A stretch of DNA of 64,000 nucleotides from the NCBI GenBank assembly GCA_045642705.1, contig JAZUJK010000009.1:39236-103235 (forward strand), given 5' to 3'. Below, piece after piece: positions 51,749 through 61,672 of the stretch. Under the pieces are notes generated by a model. That model worked only from the letters and a program-made list of their open reading frames with translations. It was not told the DNA's origin and did not search any database. This DNA is from UBA1227 sp045642705. GTDB lineage: Bacteria; Bacillota; Clostridia; Oscillospirales; Acutalibacteraceae. Every line of letters begins with the position of its first letter. Position 1 is the first letter of the stretch. Position numbers and translations under genes: made by a program.

Positions 51749-54700
51749 TTATATGCCAAATAAACTCATCTGACTGCTCTCAGGCATGCCCGCAAGCGAG
51801 CCCATATCCTTGAGCGCTGTAACAACAGCGGATGAGATGCCTGAACGACGCTGCAAGTCGTCTATCGACAGATAGTCGCCTTCTCCGTCGTTCTTGGCAT
51901 TTTCAAGGGACTTCGCAGCTGAATCGCCGAGTCCCTTAATTGATGTGAATGCGAGACGGATTTTACCGTCCTCAACCTCATATACAGTCGCTTTAGACTT
52001 GTAGAGGTCAACTGGCAAGAACTCAACGCCTCTTGCTATCATCTCCAAAATAGTTTGAAGACAAGCGTATTCATCCTCGTCCTTCTTATTCCTGTCTGGG
52101 CCCTTAGCAAGAATCGCACTGAGTCTTGCTTTTATTACATCTGCTCCACCAAGAATAGTGATTGCATCGGCATCTCCACCACGTACGGTGAGATATGTCG
52201 AATAATATTCTATCGGTCTATATAACTTATACCATGCAAGGCGCAGGGCTGCTGATACATAGGCCGCAGCATGTGCTTTCGGGAACATATATTTAATCTT
52301 GTAACAGGAATCAATATACCAATCCGGTACATTGTTGTCCTTCATTGCCTTGATATGTTCCTCTGTAAGTTTAGAGGTAGCTTTACCCTTTCTTACAATC
52401 TCCATGATTTTGAATGCCATATCAGGGTCGAGTCCATAGTGCATAAGTCCGACCATGATATTATCACGGGTACCAATAACCTCAGAAATCGTGCAAGTGC
52501 CATTATGAATGAGTTCTTGCGCATTTCCAAGCCATACATCGGTGCCGTGTGAGAGACCTGAAATCTGTAAGAGATCCGAGAAATTCTTAGGCTTACATTC
52601 CATAAGCATGCCACGTACAAATGGCGTGCCCATCTCTGGAATGGAAAGCGTACCTGTCTCACAGTTATCGATATCCTCTGGCTTGATGCCAAGAGGTTCA
52701 GGGCTGGTAAACAGTTCATATATCTTAGGATCGCAGATATCTACATCCATAACTGGTATACCTGTCATATCCTCAAGATACTTATACATTGTCGGAACAT
52801 CGTGTCCGAGATTATCAAGTTTCAAGATTGTATCGTGTAGGAAATGGAAGTCGAAGTGAGTCGTCATCATTCCCTTATCTTTATCATCAGCGGGATATTG
52901 AACTGCCGAGAAATCAAATACATCATAGTCGTTTGGTACAACAACCATTCCGCCTGGATGCTGGCCTGTTGTACGCTTAACACCCGTACAACCAGCAGTC
53001 AGTCTATTGATCTCTGCGGAATTCGCAACAATGCCCTTCTCCTCGAGATATTTCTTGACATAACCAAATGCAGTCTTGTCAGCGACAGTAGCAACTGTAC
53101 CTGCTTTGAACACATGGTCATCGCCGAAAAGTTCAATTGTATATCTATGAGCTGATGCTTGATATTCACCTGAGAAGTTTAGGTCTATATCAGGTGACTT
53201 ATCGCCCTTAAATCCAAGGAAAGTCTCAAATGGGATATCATGTCCATCGCGTATCAGTGCAGTGCCACACTCTGGGCAATCCTTAGGCGGCAAGTCATAA
53301 CCTGAGCCAACCTCACCATTTAAGAAGAATTCTGTGTGCTTACAATTTGGGCAGCGGTAATGAGGTGCCAATGGGTTAACCTCAGAAATACCTGATGCAT
53401 TTGCGACGAAAGATGATCCAACAGAACCACGGGAGCCAACATGGTAGCCATGCTCCTCTGAGTTATAAACCAGTTTCTGTGCGATCATATATAGTACGGC
53501 AAATCCATTCTTGATAATTGAATCAAGTTCCTTGGAGAGTCGCTTTGCAACATATTCTGGGACTGGGTCGCCATATAGTTCGCGAGCCTTGTCCCAGCAT
53601 AGGCGCTGGAGCTCCTCCTCCGCACCATCGATAGATGGCGGGAAGTTGCCATCAGGGACAGGGCGAATTGACTCAACCATGTCCGCAATTTTATTAGGGT
53701 TCGTGATAACAACGCGCTTGGCCATGTCCTCGCCGAGATAAGCGAAGTCATCGAGCATCTCTTCCGTTGTCTTGAAATAAAGTGGTGGCTGCATCTCGGC
53801 ATCACGGAAGCCCTGTCCCGCCATCAAGATGGTGCGGAACTTCGCGTCGCCAGGGTCCAAGAAATGGACGTCACCCGTTGCGACGCAGAGCTTGCCAGCG
53901 TCAATTGCAAGAGCAAGTATCTTGCGATTGATATCCTGGAGTTGCTCGATACTCTCAAATTTTGGAGGTATCTTGATCTCCTGCTTGGTCACTTTATCCT
54001 TTTCAAATGTTGGGCGCAATTTAAATGCATTGTTGCCAATAGGTTGGATTTCCATATAGTCATAGAAATCCACAAGTTCTGCAATACGTGATTCAGGCTC
54101 ACCATCCTCTATCGCACGATAGAGTTCGCCTGCCTCACATGCAGTACCGATAAGAAGACCCTCTCTATGAGATGCGAGATCCGATTTCAGTGTTACAGGT
54201 CTCTTATAGAAATGCTCTGTATGAGCATGTGATACAAGTTCATAGAGGTTCTTGAGTCCTATATTATTCTTAACCAAAATAATCTGGTGATATGTATGTT
54301 CCTTATGGTCGTGCATAGCAGCTTGGATGTCTTCCCAATCACGTGGTGCACCCTCGCGCATGTCGTCATAGATGTATGACTCTACGCCATAGATAACTTT
54401 TATATTGTTGGCTCTGCCTGCTTCAAATGCAGCAGGATATCCCTGTAATACACCATGGTCAGTGATTGCAACAGCGCGGTGTCCCCATTTCGCAGCGCGT
54501 GCGACGAGATCGCCTGCATCTGTCATACCATCGAGCATTGACATATTGCTATGGAGATGCAGCTCAACGCGCTTCTCTGGAGCATTGTCCATGCGCTCTA
54601 TTCTCTTGACCTTGGCCAGTGCTACAACATCAAGTACGTATTCCTTGTTATAGTTGTCATAGATAATATCACCACGAACGATTACAACAAGTCCGTCTCG

Positions 54701-55321
54701 GAGTTCATGAAGTAGATCCTTGACCTCTGGTATAGGCTTAAACATCTTAACAGGATATGCACCTGTCTCATCCTTGATACTAAAATTGATAATCTTCTTG
54801 CGGCCATCTCTTGTATCCTTGATTGCGAGGTCGAAAATCTCGCCCCATACAACAACCTGGCCATCATCATATACAATATCAGAAATATTCTTAGGCTTTT
54901 TACCAATCTTATTTCCATAGATAAGCTTGGCAGTTTCCATATATAGAGGAATGCCATCAATTATCTCATGTGGGCGAGCGGCTTCCTCCTCCTCAAACTT
55001 TTGCTCACGCTCAGCGCGTACCTCTGCCTCAGCTTCTGACTGCATCTTGGCAAGCATCTCCATCGGATTCTCTTTTTCTGGCACACTGAGACTTATATCA
55101 ACATTTGTGAGACCGAGATTTGCCTTAACGTTCTCGGAAAATTCATTTATTAAAGTATCAGCTTTTTCAAAATGAGCAGGACAAACGGCAGACAAGCGCA
55201 TCTCTCTTGTCTGCTTATTTATTTTCACCTCTAAAATTTCCGCATATTTAAAACTATCCGGACAATTTTGAGGTAAGAATGTAGAGAATATATCAACTAT
55301 TCGTTTAACACTCTGTCCCAT
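51749..55321 (-). CDS. polC: DNA polymerase III PolC-type alpha subunit, exonuclease insert absent
   Basis: A 1190-residue replicative polymerase; Bacillus PolC has about 1437. N-terminal region (1-150), OB fold (about 150-245), PHP domain (about 250-490), Zn-knuckle (CPNCKH ... CPECG, about 655-690) and polymerase with PDIDLNFSGEYQ (about 705-716) and QHPGGMVV. In PolC the DEDDh proofreading domain interrupts PHP after the YGxEA motif. Here YGVESYIYDD (311-320) is followed after 24 residues by YHQIILV (344-350), so the exonuclease is missing while the frame is intact. All nine PHP metal residues are present: His255, His257, Asp264, His289, Glu314, His345, Cys395, Asp484 and His486. Confidence 0.95.
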   Translation of the reverse strand: MGQSVKRIVDIFSTFLPQNCPDSFKYAEILEVKINKQTREMRLSAVCPAHFEKADTLINEFSENVKANLGLTNVDISLSVPEKENPMEMLAKMQSEAEAEVRAEREQKFEEEEAARPHEIIDGIPLYMETAKLIYGNKIGKKPKNISDIVYDDGQVVVWGEIFDLAIKDTRDGRKKIINFSIKDETGAYPVKMFKPIPEVKDLLHELRDGLVVIVRGDIIYDNYNKEYVLDVVALAKVKRIERMDNAPEKRVELHLHSNMSMLDGMTDAGDLVARAAKWGHRAVAITDHGVLQGYPAAFEAGRANNIKVIYGVESYIYDDMREGAPRDWEDIQAAMHDHKEHTYHQIILVKNNIGLKNLYELVSHAHTEHFYKRPVTLKSDLASHREGLLIGTACEAGELYRAIEDGEPESRIAELVDFYDYMEIQPIGNNAFKLRPTFEKDKVTKQEIKIPPKFESIEQLQDINRKILALAIDAGKLCVATGDVHFLDPGDAKFRTILMAGQGFRDAEMQPPLYFKTTEEMLDDFAYLGEDMAKRVVITNPNKIADMVESIRPVPDGNFPPSIDGAEEELQRLCWDKARELYGDPVPEYVAKRLSKELDSIIKNGFAVLYMIAQKLVYNSEEHGYHVGSRGSVGSSFVANASGISEVNPLAPHYRCPNCKHTEFFLNGEVGSGYDLPPKDCPECGTALIRDGHDIPFETFLGFKGDKSPDIDLNFSGEYQASAHRYTIELFGDDHVFKAGTVATVADKTAFGYVKKYLEEKGIVANSAEINRLTAGCTGVKRTTGQHPGGMVVVPNDYDVFDFSAVQYPADDKDKGMMTTHFDFHFLHDTILKLDNLGHDVPTMYKYLEDMTGIPVMDVDICDPKIYELFTSPEPLGIKPEDIDNCETGTLSIPEMGTPFVRGMLMECKPKNFSDLLQISGLSHGTDVWLGNAQELIHNGTCTISEVIGTRDNIMVGLMHYGLDPDMAFKIMEIVRKGKATSKLTEEHIKAMKDNNVPDWYIDSCYKIKYMFPKAHAAAYVSAALRLAWYKLYRPIEYYSTYLTVRGGDADAITILGGADVIKARLSAILAKGPDRNKKDEDEYACLQTILEMIARGVEFLPVDLYKSKATVYEVEDGKIRLAFTSIKGLGDSAAKSLENAKNDGEGDYLSIDDLQRRSGISSAVVTALKDMGSLAGMPESSQMSLFGI

Positions 55322-56371
55322 TTAAAACCTCTCTATTTCAAGGAAGAGTTCATCAATCAAATCCTCTTCCGGTACCTTTCTTAGTATTTCACCTTTTTTA
55401 AAGACGATGCCACAGCCCTTGCCACCGGCGATTCCGACGTCGGCATTCTTGGCCTCGCCAGGGCCATTTACTGGGCAACCCATAACAGCAACCTTGATTG
55501 GTTTGCGAACATCGCGGAGCCTACGCTCAACCTCATTAGCAATAGCAATAAGATCAATTTGAGTTCTGCCACAAGTTGGGCAAGAAATCATCTGAGGGGC
55601 ATTTGGAAGAAGATCAAGTGCTCCGAGAATATCATATGCTGCATATACTTCCTTCACTGGGTCATCAGTCAATGAGACACGAATTGTGTCGCCTATTCCA
55701 TCACATAGAAGTGAGCCTATACCAACGGATGACTTGATGATACCGAGGCGTTCTGTACCTGCCTCTGTAACACCTACGTGAAGTGGAAAGTCGCATTCCT
55801 TAGCAACTATCCTATAACAATCAATTGTATTTTGAACTGATGAAGATTTAATTGAAATAACGATATCTTTAAAACCAGATTCCTCAATAAATCTCGTATA
55901 GTTGAGGGCGGACTGAGCCATAGCCTCAGGGGTAGGTCCGCCATATTTCTTGAGCAGATCCTCCTCTACTGAGCCGGAGTTTGCACCGATTCTCATAGGA
56001 ATTCCCTTGGCACGACAAGCGTCTGCTACTGCAAGCGCATTGTCCTTGGAACCGATATTACCTGGGTTAATTCTAATCTTGTCAATTCCAGCCTCAACAC
56101 AGCGAAGCGCTATCTCGTGGTTGAAATGTATGTCCGCAATAATTGGAAGCTCTACTGCCTCTTTTAGTGCATATACGAGGTCAACTGCCTCAAAGTCAGG
56201 GACTGCAATTCTTACAGCCTGACAACCTGCTGCCTCAAGGGCACGAGCACCAGCGATATTCTTTTCAATATCATGAGCTGGTGCATTCAGCATTGACTGA
56301 ACGAGAATTGGAGCGTCTCCACCAATTTTATATTTACCTAGATTTACCTGTCTTGTCTTTCTTCTCTCCAT
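55322..56371 (-). CDS. ispG: 4-hydroxy-3-methylbut-2-enyl diphosphate synthase
   Basis: A 349-residue MEP-pathway [4Fe-4S] enzyme. TIM-barrel N-terminus (VNLGKYKIGGDAPILVQSM), and cluster Cys in ISCPTCGRTQ and VMGCPVNGPGEAKNADVG. The ATG at 56371 has GGTGGG upstream; an in-frame TTG at 56392 would overlap rseP and is less likely. With dxr and rseP it forms the common dxr-rseP-ispG cluster. Confidence 0.95.
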   Translation of the reverse strand: MERRKTRQVNLGKYKIGGDAPILVQSMLNAPAHDIEKNIAGARALEAAGCQAVRIAVPDFEAVDLVYALKEAVELPIIADIHFNHEIALRCVEAGIDKIRINPGNIGSKDNALAVADACRAKGIPMRIGANSGSVEEDLLKKYGGPTPEAMAQSALNYTRFIEESGFKDIVISIKSSSVQNTIDCYRIVAKECDFPLHVGVTEAGTERLGIIKSSVGIGSLLCDGIGDTIRVSLTDDPVKEVYAAYDILGALDLLPNAPQMISCPTCGRTQIDLIAIANEVERRLRDVRKPIKVAVMGCPVNGPGEAKNADVGIAGGKGCGIVFKKGEILRKVPEEDLIDELFLEIERF

Positions 56372-56388
56372 ACAGAACACCCACCTTA

Positions 56389-57444
56389 TCAAGTAAAGAT
56401 TTTGAAAACATCACTGGCTGTTACTGCGAGCATTAGGAGCATAAGCATTGCAAAACCTGCGGTGTTAATAGCTGCTTCGATTTTAGCTGGCATCTTCCAC
56501 CCTGTGATTCCCTCTATGATTATTAGGAAGAATTTACCTCCATCAAGCGCAGGGAAAGGGATTAGATTGAATACGCCAATATTGATTGCGATAAGCGACA
56601 TTATCATTAGCAGTGCTGTGAAATCCATTGTCGATACAGCATCGGATGTCGTATCCGCAATTATATCTACAGTTCCAATAGGACCTGAGAGTTCATTCAG
56701 ATTGAAATCCATTCTCGCAATATCTATGAGGCTACTCCATACCAGCCTTGCGACCGAGAACGAATTGAGGAAGGCATATTTCGCAACATGGCCAGCCGTT
56801 GGCTCAATGCCAAGAATTGCGAAATCATAATATACGCAAGTGATACCTCTCTCCTCGTATGTGCCAAATTTAACTGACTTAACATTGACGAGTTCTCCGT
56901 CACGCTCAACGAGGAAGTCTATTACTGCATCCTCGTCTCGCATCATAAAATATGAGAGGTCAAGTTCCGTATATATCTTGTCATTGCCAACAGCGACAAT
57001 CTTGTCGCCCTCTTTCAGTCCATAGTTTGCAGATATAGCATTGTCATAAAACTTGGCAACACGTGGCACACCGATAAGATCTGACTGTGCAAGCATGATT
57101 GCCATTATGATAATGCCACAGATGATATTTACTGTTGCACCAGCAATTATTATGATAGCGCGCTGCCACCACGGCTTGTTGGAGAACGAGCCTGTGTCAT
57201 CACTATCCTCATCCTCACCTTCCATAGCGACATAGCCTCCGATAGGAAGTGCGCGAAGCGAATAGAGAGTGTCACCGCGGCGACGCTTCAATATTGCTGG
57301 TCCCATACCAATTGAAAATTCGTTTATTTTAACTTTGAAAATCCTAGCGCAGATAAAATGACCGAGTTCATGGGACAGAATTATTACGCCAAATAGCAAT
57401 AGTGCAAATAGTATTGGCCAAACCTTTGCCCAAACAGCAGCCAT
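56389..57444 (-). CDS. rseP: RIP metalloprotease RseP/RasP
   Basis: A 351-residue site-2 intramembrane metalloprotease. HELGH zinc motif in the first helix (about 25-29), a PDZ domain (about 110-210) and the C-terminal LDGGKF motif supplying the third ligand are all present. In Gram-positives RasP cleaves anti-sigma factors and FtsL. Between dxr and ispG. Confidence 0.95.
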   Translation of the reverse strand: MAAVWAKVWPILFALLLFGVIILSHELGHFICARIFKVKINEFSIGMGPAILKRRRGDTLYSLRALPIGGYVAMEGEDEDSDDTGSFSNKPWWQRAIIIIAGATVNIICGIIIMAIMLAQSDLIGVPRVAKFYDNAISANYGLKEGDKIVAVGNDKIYTELDLSYFMMRDEDAVIDFLVERDGELVNVKSVKFGTYEERGITCVYYDFAILGIEPTAGHVAKYAFLNSFSVARLVWSSLIDIARMDFNLNELSGPIGTVDIIADTTSDAVSTMDFTALLMIMSLIAINIGVFNLIPFPALDGGKFFLIIIEGITGWKMPAKIEAAINTAGFAMLMLLMLAVTASDVFKIFT

Positions 57445-57457
57445 TTTTATCCCTCCT

Positions 57458-58615
57458 TTATGATTTTCTTGCTACGAGTTTATTGACATAGTCGCGTGCG
57501 AATCTATCCATTGCCATAACATCGGTCAATGTATAATTCTCGATATTGTCGGCGGCCTCCATGGTCTCTGCTACTAGCTCACCGATATCGAGGAAGCCTA
57601 TACGGCCCTTACGGAAGAGGGCGTTGGCTTGCTCGTTCGCACTGTTGGCAGCAGCCGGATAGAGGCCGCCACGCTTTATTGCCTCCTTGCATATTGAGAG
57701 GCAATCAAATGTATCATAATCTGGCTCATAGAAAGTGAGTTTTGCAAGTGATGCCAGATCAAGTTCTCCTGTTGGAGATGGATATCTATTTGGATATGTA
57801 AGTGCATATTGAATTGGAATCCTCATATCAGGAAGTCCAAGCTGAGCGATAACTGCATTGTCATCGAACTCAACAGCACTGTGAATAATGCTCTCGCGGT
57901 GAACGACAACCTTAATCTGTTCAGGTGTCACATTAAAGAGCCAGCATGCTTCGATAATCTCGAGACCCTTATTCATCATACTTGCGGAATCGATTGTAAT
58001 CTTGGCACCCATATCCCAGTTAGGATGTTGCAGTGCCTGTTCCGCTGTAACATTGGCAAGTTCCTCACGAGTCTTGCCAAAGAAAGGTCCTCCGGACGCT
58101 GTCAGGATAATGCGCTTGAGCGCTCTATCCTTGCCCGCTCCCTTGAGACACTGGAATATTGCAGAATGCTCGCTATCAACGGGATAGATATTTACTCCCT
58201 TTTCGCGCGCTGCATTCATAACGAGCTGACCACCAGCAACGAGTGTCTCCTTGTTGGCGAGAGCGAGGTTCTTGCCCTCGTCTATCGCATCAAGTGTTGG
58301 CACAAGTCCTGCCATGCCAACAATTGAGTTGAGCACGGTGTCAGCGTTCTCCTCACGCGCGCATTCACAGACACCTCCTATTCCAGATAGGACCTTGATA
58401 TCTGTATCCCCAAGTCTCACCTTGAGGTCTGCCGCAGCATCCTCATCGAGGAGCGCTACCATACGCGGATGAAATTCCCTCGCCTGCTCCTCAAGCAAAG
58501 ACACATTATGTCCTGCTGCAAGAGCAGTGATTTCTATATTGTGCATACGGGCAACATCGAGAGCCTGTGTACCGATTGAGCCCGTTGAGCCTAAAATGCT
58601 AAGTTTATCTGTCAT
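57458..58615 (-). CDS. dxr: 1-deoxy-D-xylulose-5-phosphate reductoisomerase
   Basis: A 385-residue NADPH enzyme, second step of the MEP isoprenoid pathway. NADPH motif GSTGSIGTQALDV (about 9-21), active-site ANKETLVAGG and VDSEHSAIFQCL, and SASMMNKGLE are intact. Length is standard. It directly follows cdsA (stop and start adjacent). Confidence 0.96.
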   Translation of the reverse strand: MTDKLSILGSTGSIGTQALDVARMHNIEITALAAGHNVSLLEEQAREFHPRMVALLDEDAAADLKVRLGDTDIKVLSGIGGVCECAREENADTVLNSIVGMAGLVPTLDAIDEGKNLALANKETLVAGGQLVMNAAREKGVNIYPVDSEHSAIFQCLKGAGKDRALKRIILTASGGPFFGKTREELANVTAEQALQHPNWDMGAKITIDSASMMNKGLEIIEACWLFNVTPEQIKVVVHRESIIHSAVEFDDNAVIAQLGLPDMRIPIQYALTYPNRYPSPTGELDLASLAKLTFYEPDYDTFDCLSICKEAIKRGGLYPAAANSANEQANALFRKGRIGFLDIGELVAETMEAADNIENYTLTDVMAMDRFARDYVNKLVARKS

Positions 58616-59473
58616 TTATAACACAACCGATTCGTAAATAGTGATAAGTGCATAGAACATTGGCATAACCATAAGAACGCTATCAAAGCGGTCCATAATT
58701 CCGCCATGTCCAGGGATTAAATTAGAATAATCCTTGATATCATAGTTTCTCTTGATAAGTGATGCGATGAGATCGCCAAACATTGATGCAATAGAAACTA
58801 TTGGTGATAAGAGACAATAGAACCAAATTGGGAATGGGAGTTCCGGATTGGTTGCAAAAATTGGTGTCTTCATATAGATAAGAAGCCATAGAAGATTTAA
58901 AAGAAGTGCGCATATAACGCCACCGATTGCGCCTTCCCATGTCTTCTTAGGTGACAATTCAGGAGTCATCTTGTGCTTGCCAAATGCCATACCGGAGAGC
59001 TGTGCAAATACATCTGTAAAGAGTGCTGCAGCAACTACATACCAGATAAAGAATTTACATTCGGCCTTATCGATGTCCTTATATGTCTTATAGAAGTTCT
59101 GGATGATAGGTGCCATTGCAAATGCAAGCGGAATGATAATCGATGCATAGATGGTACCAGCGAGATGTTCGAATTTTACATCCGGATACTTAATAACTGT
59201 CATAAACAGCAAGAAGATTATGTAAACTACAATAATTGCAGGTGTTGGAATAATTGCGTTATATACAACTCCAAGTGGGAGAACAAATGCAAACAAAATT
59301 GCAACTATCTGCATCTCCTTGGATGGCAACTTGATACATCTTGTAAGTTCAAAGCAAGCAAATGCTGCAAGCAATGAGAAAAATACATCAAAGATCCAAG
59401 TGTCTGCAAGGAACCACCAAATAGGTATTAAAATCAAGGCAAGTACGATGCCTGATATAACTCTCTGTTTCAT
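58616..59473 (-). CDS. cdsA: Phosphatidate cytidylyltransferase
   Basis: A 285-residue polytopic membrane enzyme making CDP-diacylglycerol. The CDS signature is in the C-terminal half: SPKKTWEGAIGG (about 172-183) and SLIKRNYDIKDYSNLIPGHGG with DRFDS (about 235-262). About eight membrane helices. Ribosome binding site GGAGGC. Between uppS and dxr as in many Gram-positives. Confidence 0.95.
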   Translation of the reverse strand: MKQRVISGIVLALILIPIWWFLADTWIFDVFFSLLAAFACFELTRCIKLPSKEMQIVAILFAFVLPLGVVYNAIIPTPAIIVVYIIFLLFMTVIKYPDVKFEHLAGTIYASIIIPLAFAMAPIIQNFYKTYKDIDKAECKFFIWYVVAAALFTDVFAQLSGMAFGKHKMTPELSPKKTWEGAIGGVICALLLNLLWLLIYMKTPIFATNPELPFPIWFYCLLSPIVSIASMFGDLIASLIKRNYDIKDYSNLIPGHGGIMDRFDSVLMVMPMFYALITIYESVVL

Positions 59474-59487
59474 AATGTGCCTCCAAA

Positions 59488-60225
59488 TTATACGCCACCG
59501 AAACGTCTGTTTCGTTTCGCGTAATCCATAATTGCTCGGTCGAGATCATCAGTTGTGAAGTCAGGCCATAAAACATCCGAGAACCAGAGTTCCGAATAAG
59601 CTGACTGGTATGTCAAGAAATTGGACAATCTCAGTTCACCAGATGGTCTGATGATGAGGTCTGGGTCCGGCATTCCAGCAGTATAGAGATGTGCTTCTAT
59701 ATCATCCTCTGTTATCTTGGATGCCTTGAGGTTACCCTTCTCAACCTCACGTGCGATTTCCTTAACCGCATGAAGGATATCCTGTCTACCACCGTAGTTG
59801 AGAGCGATATTTACAATTGTTGTATCCTCTGATATCGCATCAAGTTGTGTCTTCTCAACGAGTTTCTGAAGTTCATGTGGAACTGCGGACGTGTCGCCAA
59901 GGAAGCGGAGCACGTAGCCGCCCTTCTGCCGGTCATACTTTATCTCATCAGCTTCAAGGAGATAATCCTTGAAGAGCTTCATAAGTGCAGCGACCTCACT
60001 TGCCGGGCGCTTCCAGTTCTCTGTTGAGAACGCATAGAATGTAACTACCTCTATGCCAATCTCATGACAATAGTCGCTGATAGTGCGGAACACACGCGCG
60101 CCCGCAACATGACCAGCAGAACGCTCAAGTCCGCGTTCCTTGGCCCAACGTCCGTTGCCATCCATAATGATTCCGATATGTCTTGGCATAAATTCTTTTG
60201 GCGGTAGATTACTCAAATGAATCAC
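59488..60225 (-). CDS. uppS: Isoprenyl transferase (undecaprenyl diphosphate synthase)
   Basis: A 245-residue cis-prenyltransferase making the lipid carrier for cell wall synthesis. IIMDGNGRWA (about 19-28), FYAFSTENWKRP and IRPSGELRLSNFL are diagnostic. Ribosome binding site AGAGGTG. It lies 77 bases after frr, with a hairpin between them. Confidence 0.96.
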   Translation of the reverse strand: MIHLSNLPPKEFMPRHIGIIMDGNGRWAKERGLERSAGHVAGARVFRTISDYCHEIGIEVVTFYAFSTENWKRPASEVAALMKLFKDYLLEADEIKYDRQKGGYVLRFLGDTSAVPHELQKLVEKTQLDAISEDTTIVNIALNYGGRQDILHAVKEIAREVEKGNLKASKITEDDIEAHLYTAGMPDPDLIIRPSGELRLSNFLTYQSAYSELWFSDVLWPDFTTDDLDRAIMDYAKRNRRFGGV

Positions 60226-60242
60226 CTCTAAAAATGCAAATT

Positions 60243-60274
60243 AAGGTGTAGGGGCAAAAGCCCCTAACACCCTT
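60243..60274 (-). other. Hairpin between frr and uppS
   Basis: Arms AAGGTGTAGGGGC / GCCCCTaACACCcTT with an AAAA loop and two bulges. There is no T-run leftward, so it may be an RNA processing or attenuation element rather than a strict terminator. Confidence 0.5.
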
Positions 60275-60302
60275 GCTCTAAAATATAAAGCTTGTCGAGA
60301 GA

Positions 60303-60863
60303 TTAAACCGACATTACTTCTTTATCTTTAGCTGCTGCTATTTCATCAATTTCTTTGATTTTCTTATCTGTGATCTTCTGGAGTTTTTCCTCTCCATCTG
60401 AGAGATCGTCCTCTGTGATTTCGTTGTCCTTCTTCATCTTCTTGAGAGCATCTATCTCATCACGACGAACATTACGAACTGCAACTTTTGCTTCCTCAGC
60501 ACGCTTGGAAATATCCTTGGCAATTTCGCGACGTCTGTCCTCTGTAAGAGCTGGGAATACAAGACGGATAACATTACCATCATTATTAGGATTGATACCG
60601 ATATCTGATGTGAGAATAGCCTTCTCAATTGCAGCAATCATATTCTTGTCCCAAGGCTGGATGCAGAGAATACGTGCTTCTGCAATGCTGATAGCAGCAA
60701 CCTGGTTGATAGGAGTTGGTGTGCCATAATAATCAACAGAAACTCTATCAAGTACGCCTGCATTTGCGCGGCCTGCGCGGATAGCAGCATAATCACGTGA
60801 GAGTGAATCGATAGCTTTTTCCATTCTCTCTTCTGCTTTGTCAAAAATTTCTTTCATTTCCAT
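60303..60863 (-). CDS. frr: Ribosome recycling factor
   Basis: A 186-residue two-domain factor that splits post-termination ribosomes with EF-G. The start MEMKEIF, the conserved RAGRANAG (about 31-38) and IRLVFPALTEDRRREIAK-like segment are typical. The ATG at 60863 is preferred (AGAGGTG 6 bases upstream); an in-frame GTG three codons earlier lies in that site. Directly after pyrH. Confidence 0.96.
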   Translation of the reverse strand: MEMKEIFDKAEERMEKAIDSLSRDYAAIRAGRANAGVLDRVSVDYYGTPTPINQVAAISIAEARILCIQPWDKNMIAAIEKAILTSDIGINPNNDGNVIRLVFPALTEDRRREIAKDISKRAEEAKVAVRNVRRDEIDALKKMKKDNEITEDDLSDGEEKLQKITDKKIKEIDEIAAAKDKEVMSV

Positions 60864-60878
60864 AATGTTCACCTCTTA

Positions 60879-61589
60879 TTATTTTGAAGAAACTAGTGTT
60901 CCGATATTTTCACCATTTACAGCACGAACAATATTTTTCGGATCTGTTAGGTTGAATACAAATATATCAATGCCATTGTCACGGCAAAGAGATGCAGCAG
61001 CTGCATCCATAACTGTGAGTCCCTTATTGAGAAGATCTGTCTGAGTGAGAGTATCAAACTTCACTGCATCAGCGAACTTGTTAGGATCCTTATCATATAC
61101 GCCATCAACATTGGTGGCCTTGAAGATTACTTCTGCCTCTATCTCTGCTGCGCGAAGAGCAGCTGTTGTATCAGTTGAGAAGAATGGGCTTCCTGTTCCG
61201 CCACCGAAGATTGTAACTGCTCCAGCGCTGAGTTCTGCTCTTGCATCATGTGAATTAAAGTATTTCGCAATTGGCTCCATCTTGGTTGCTGAGTAGACAA
61301 CAGTCTTGCATCCGAGCTGTTCCAAAGTATCTGATACTGCGATTGAATTCATCACTGTACCTAGCATACCAATTGAATCGGCGCGTACTCTATCCATCGA
61401 GCCGCTTGAGCGTCCGCGCCAGAAGTTTCCGCCACCGATAACGATACCAACTTCTACACCCGAATCGCTGATTTCCTTTATTGCTTTACAAATGTCTGTA
61501 ATTACATCAAAGTCAAATCCGTGGCCTGCTTCGCCTGCCAGAACTTCACCTGATAATTTGAGTAAAATTCGTTTAAATTTTGGTGCCAT
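60879..61589 (-). CDS. pyrH: UMP kinase
   Basis: A 236-residue bacterial amino-acid-kinase-fold UMP kinase. KLSGEVLAG near the N-terminus, GVGIVIGGGNFWRG-like loop (VIGGGNFWRGR, about 52-62), and GTGSPFFSTDTTAALRA are present. The ATG at 61589 has GAGGT 7 bases upstream; earlier in-frame codons lie between promoter and this site. First gene of a long operon running to polC and beyond; rpsB and tsf are not next to it. Confidence 0.95.
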   Translation of the reverse strand: MAPKFKRILLKLSGEVLAGEAGHGFDFDVITDICKAIKEISDSGVEVGIVIGGGNFWRGRSSGSMDRVRADSIGMLGTVMNSIAVSDTLEQLGCKTVVYSATKMEPIAKYFNSHDARAELSAGAVTIFGGGTGSPFFSTDTTAALRAAEIEAEVIFKATNVDGVYDKDPNKFADAVKFDTLTQTDLLNKGLTVMDAAAASLCRDNGIDIFVFNLTDPKNIVRAVNGENIGTLVSSK

Positions 61590-61636
61590 TCTCTCTACCT
61601 CACAAACATATAAATATATATAATATAACAATTTTT

Positions 61637-61665
61637 ATTTTACCTTAAATGGCAGTTTGTGTAAA
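61637..61665 (-). promoter_or_regulatory. Promoter of the pyrH-frr-uppS-polC operon
   Basis: Minus strand TTTACA (61665-61660), 17-base spacer, TAAAAT (61642-61637). Confidence 0.6.
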
Positions 61666-61672
61666 GGTAATA

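Noticed and set aside
51749..55321. Frameshift or assembly error as explanation for the short PolC
   Set aside because: The reading frame is open throughout and the sequence flanking the missing domain aligns smoothly on both sides, including PHP ligands; a clean in-frame absence is more likely, though read-level data were not available.
61655..61670. GTGTAAAGG as a conserved regulatory motif recurring in the window
   Set aside because: At 61660-61665 it is explained by the TTTACA -35 box of the pyrH promoter; the other occurrences do not share a consistent position.
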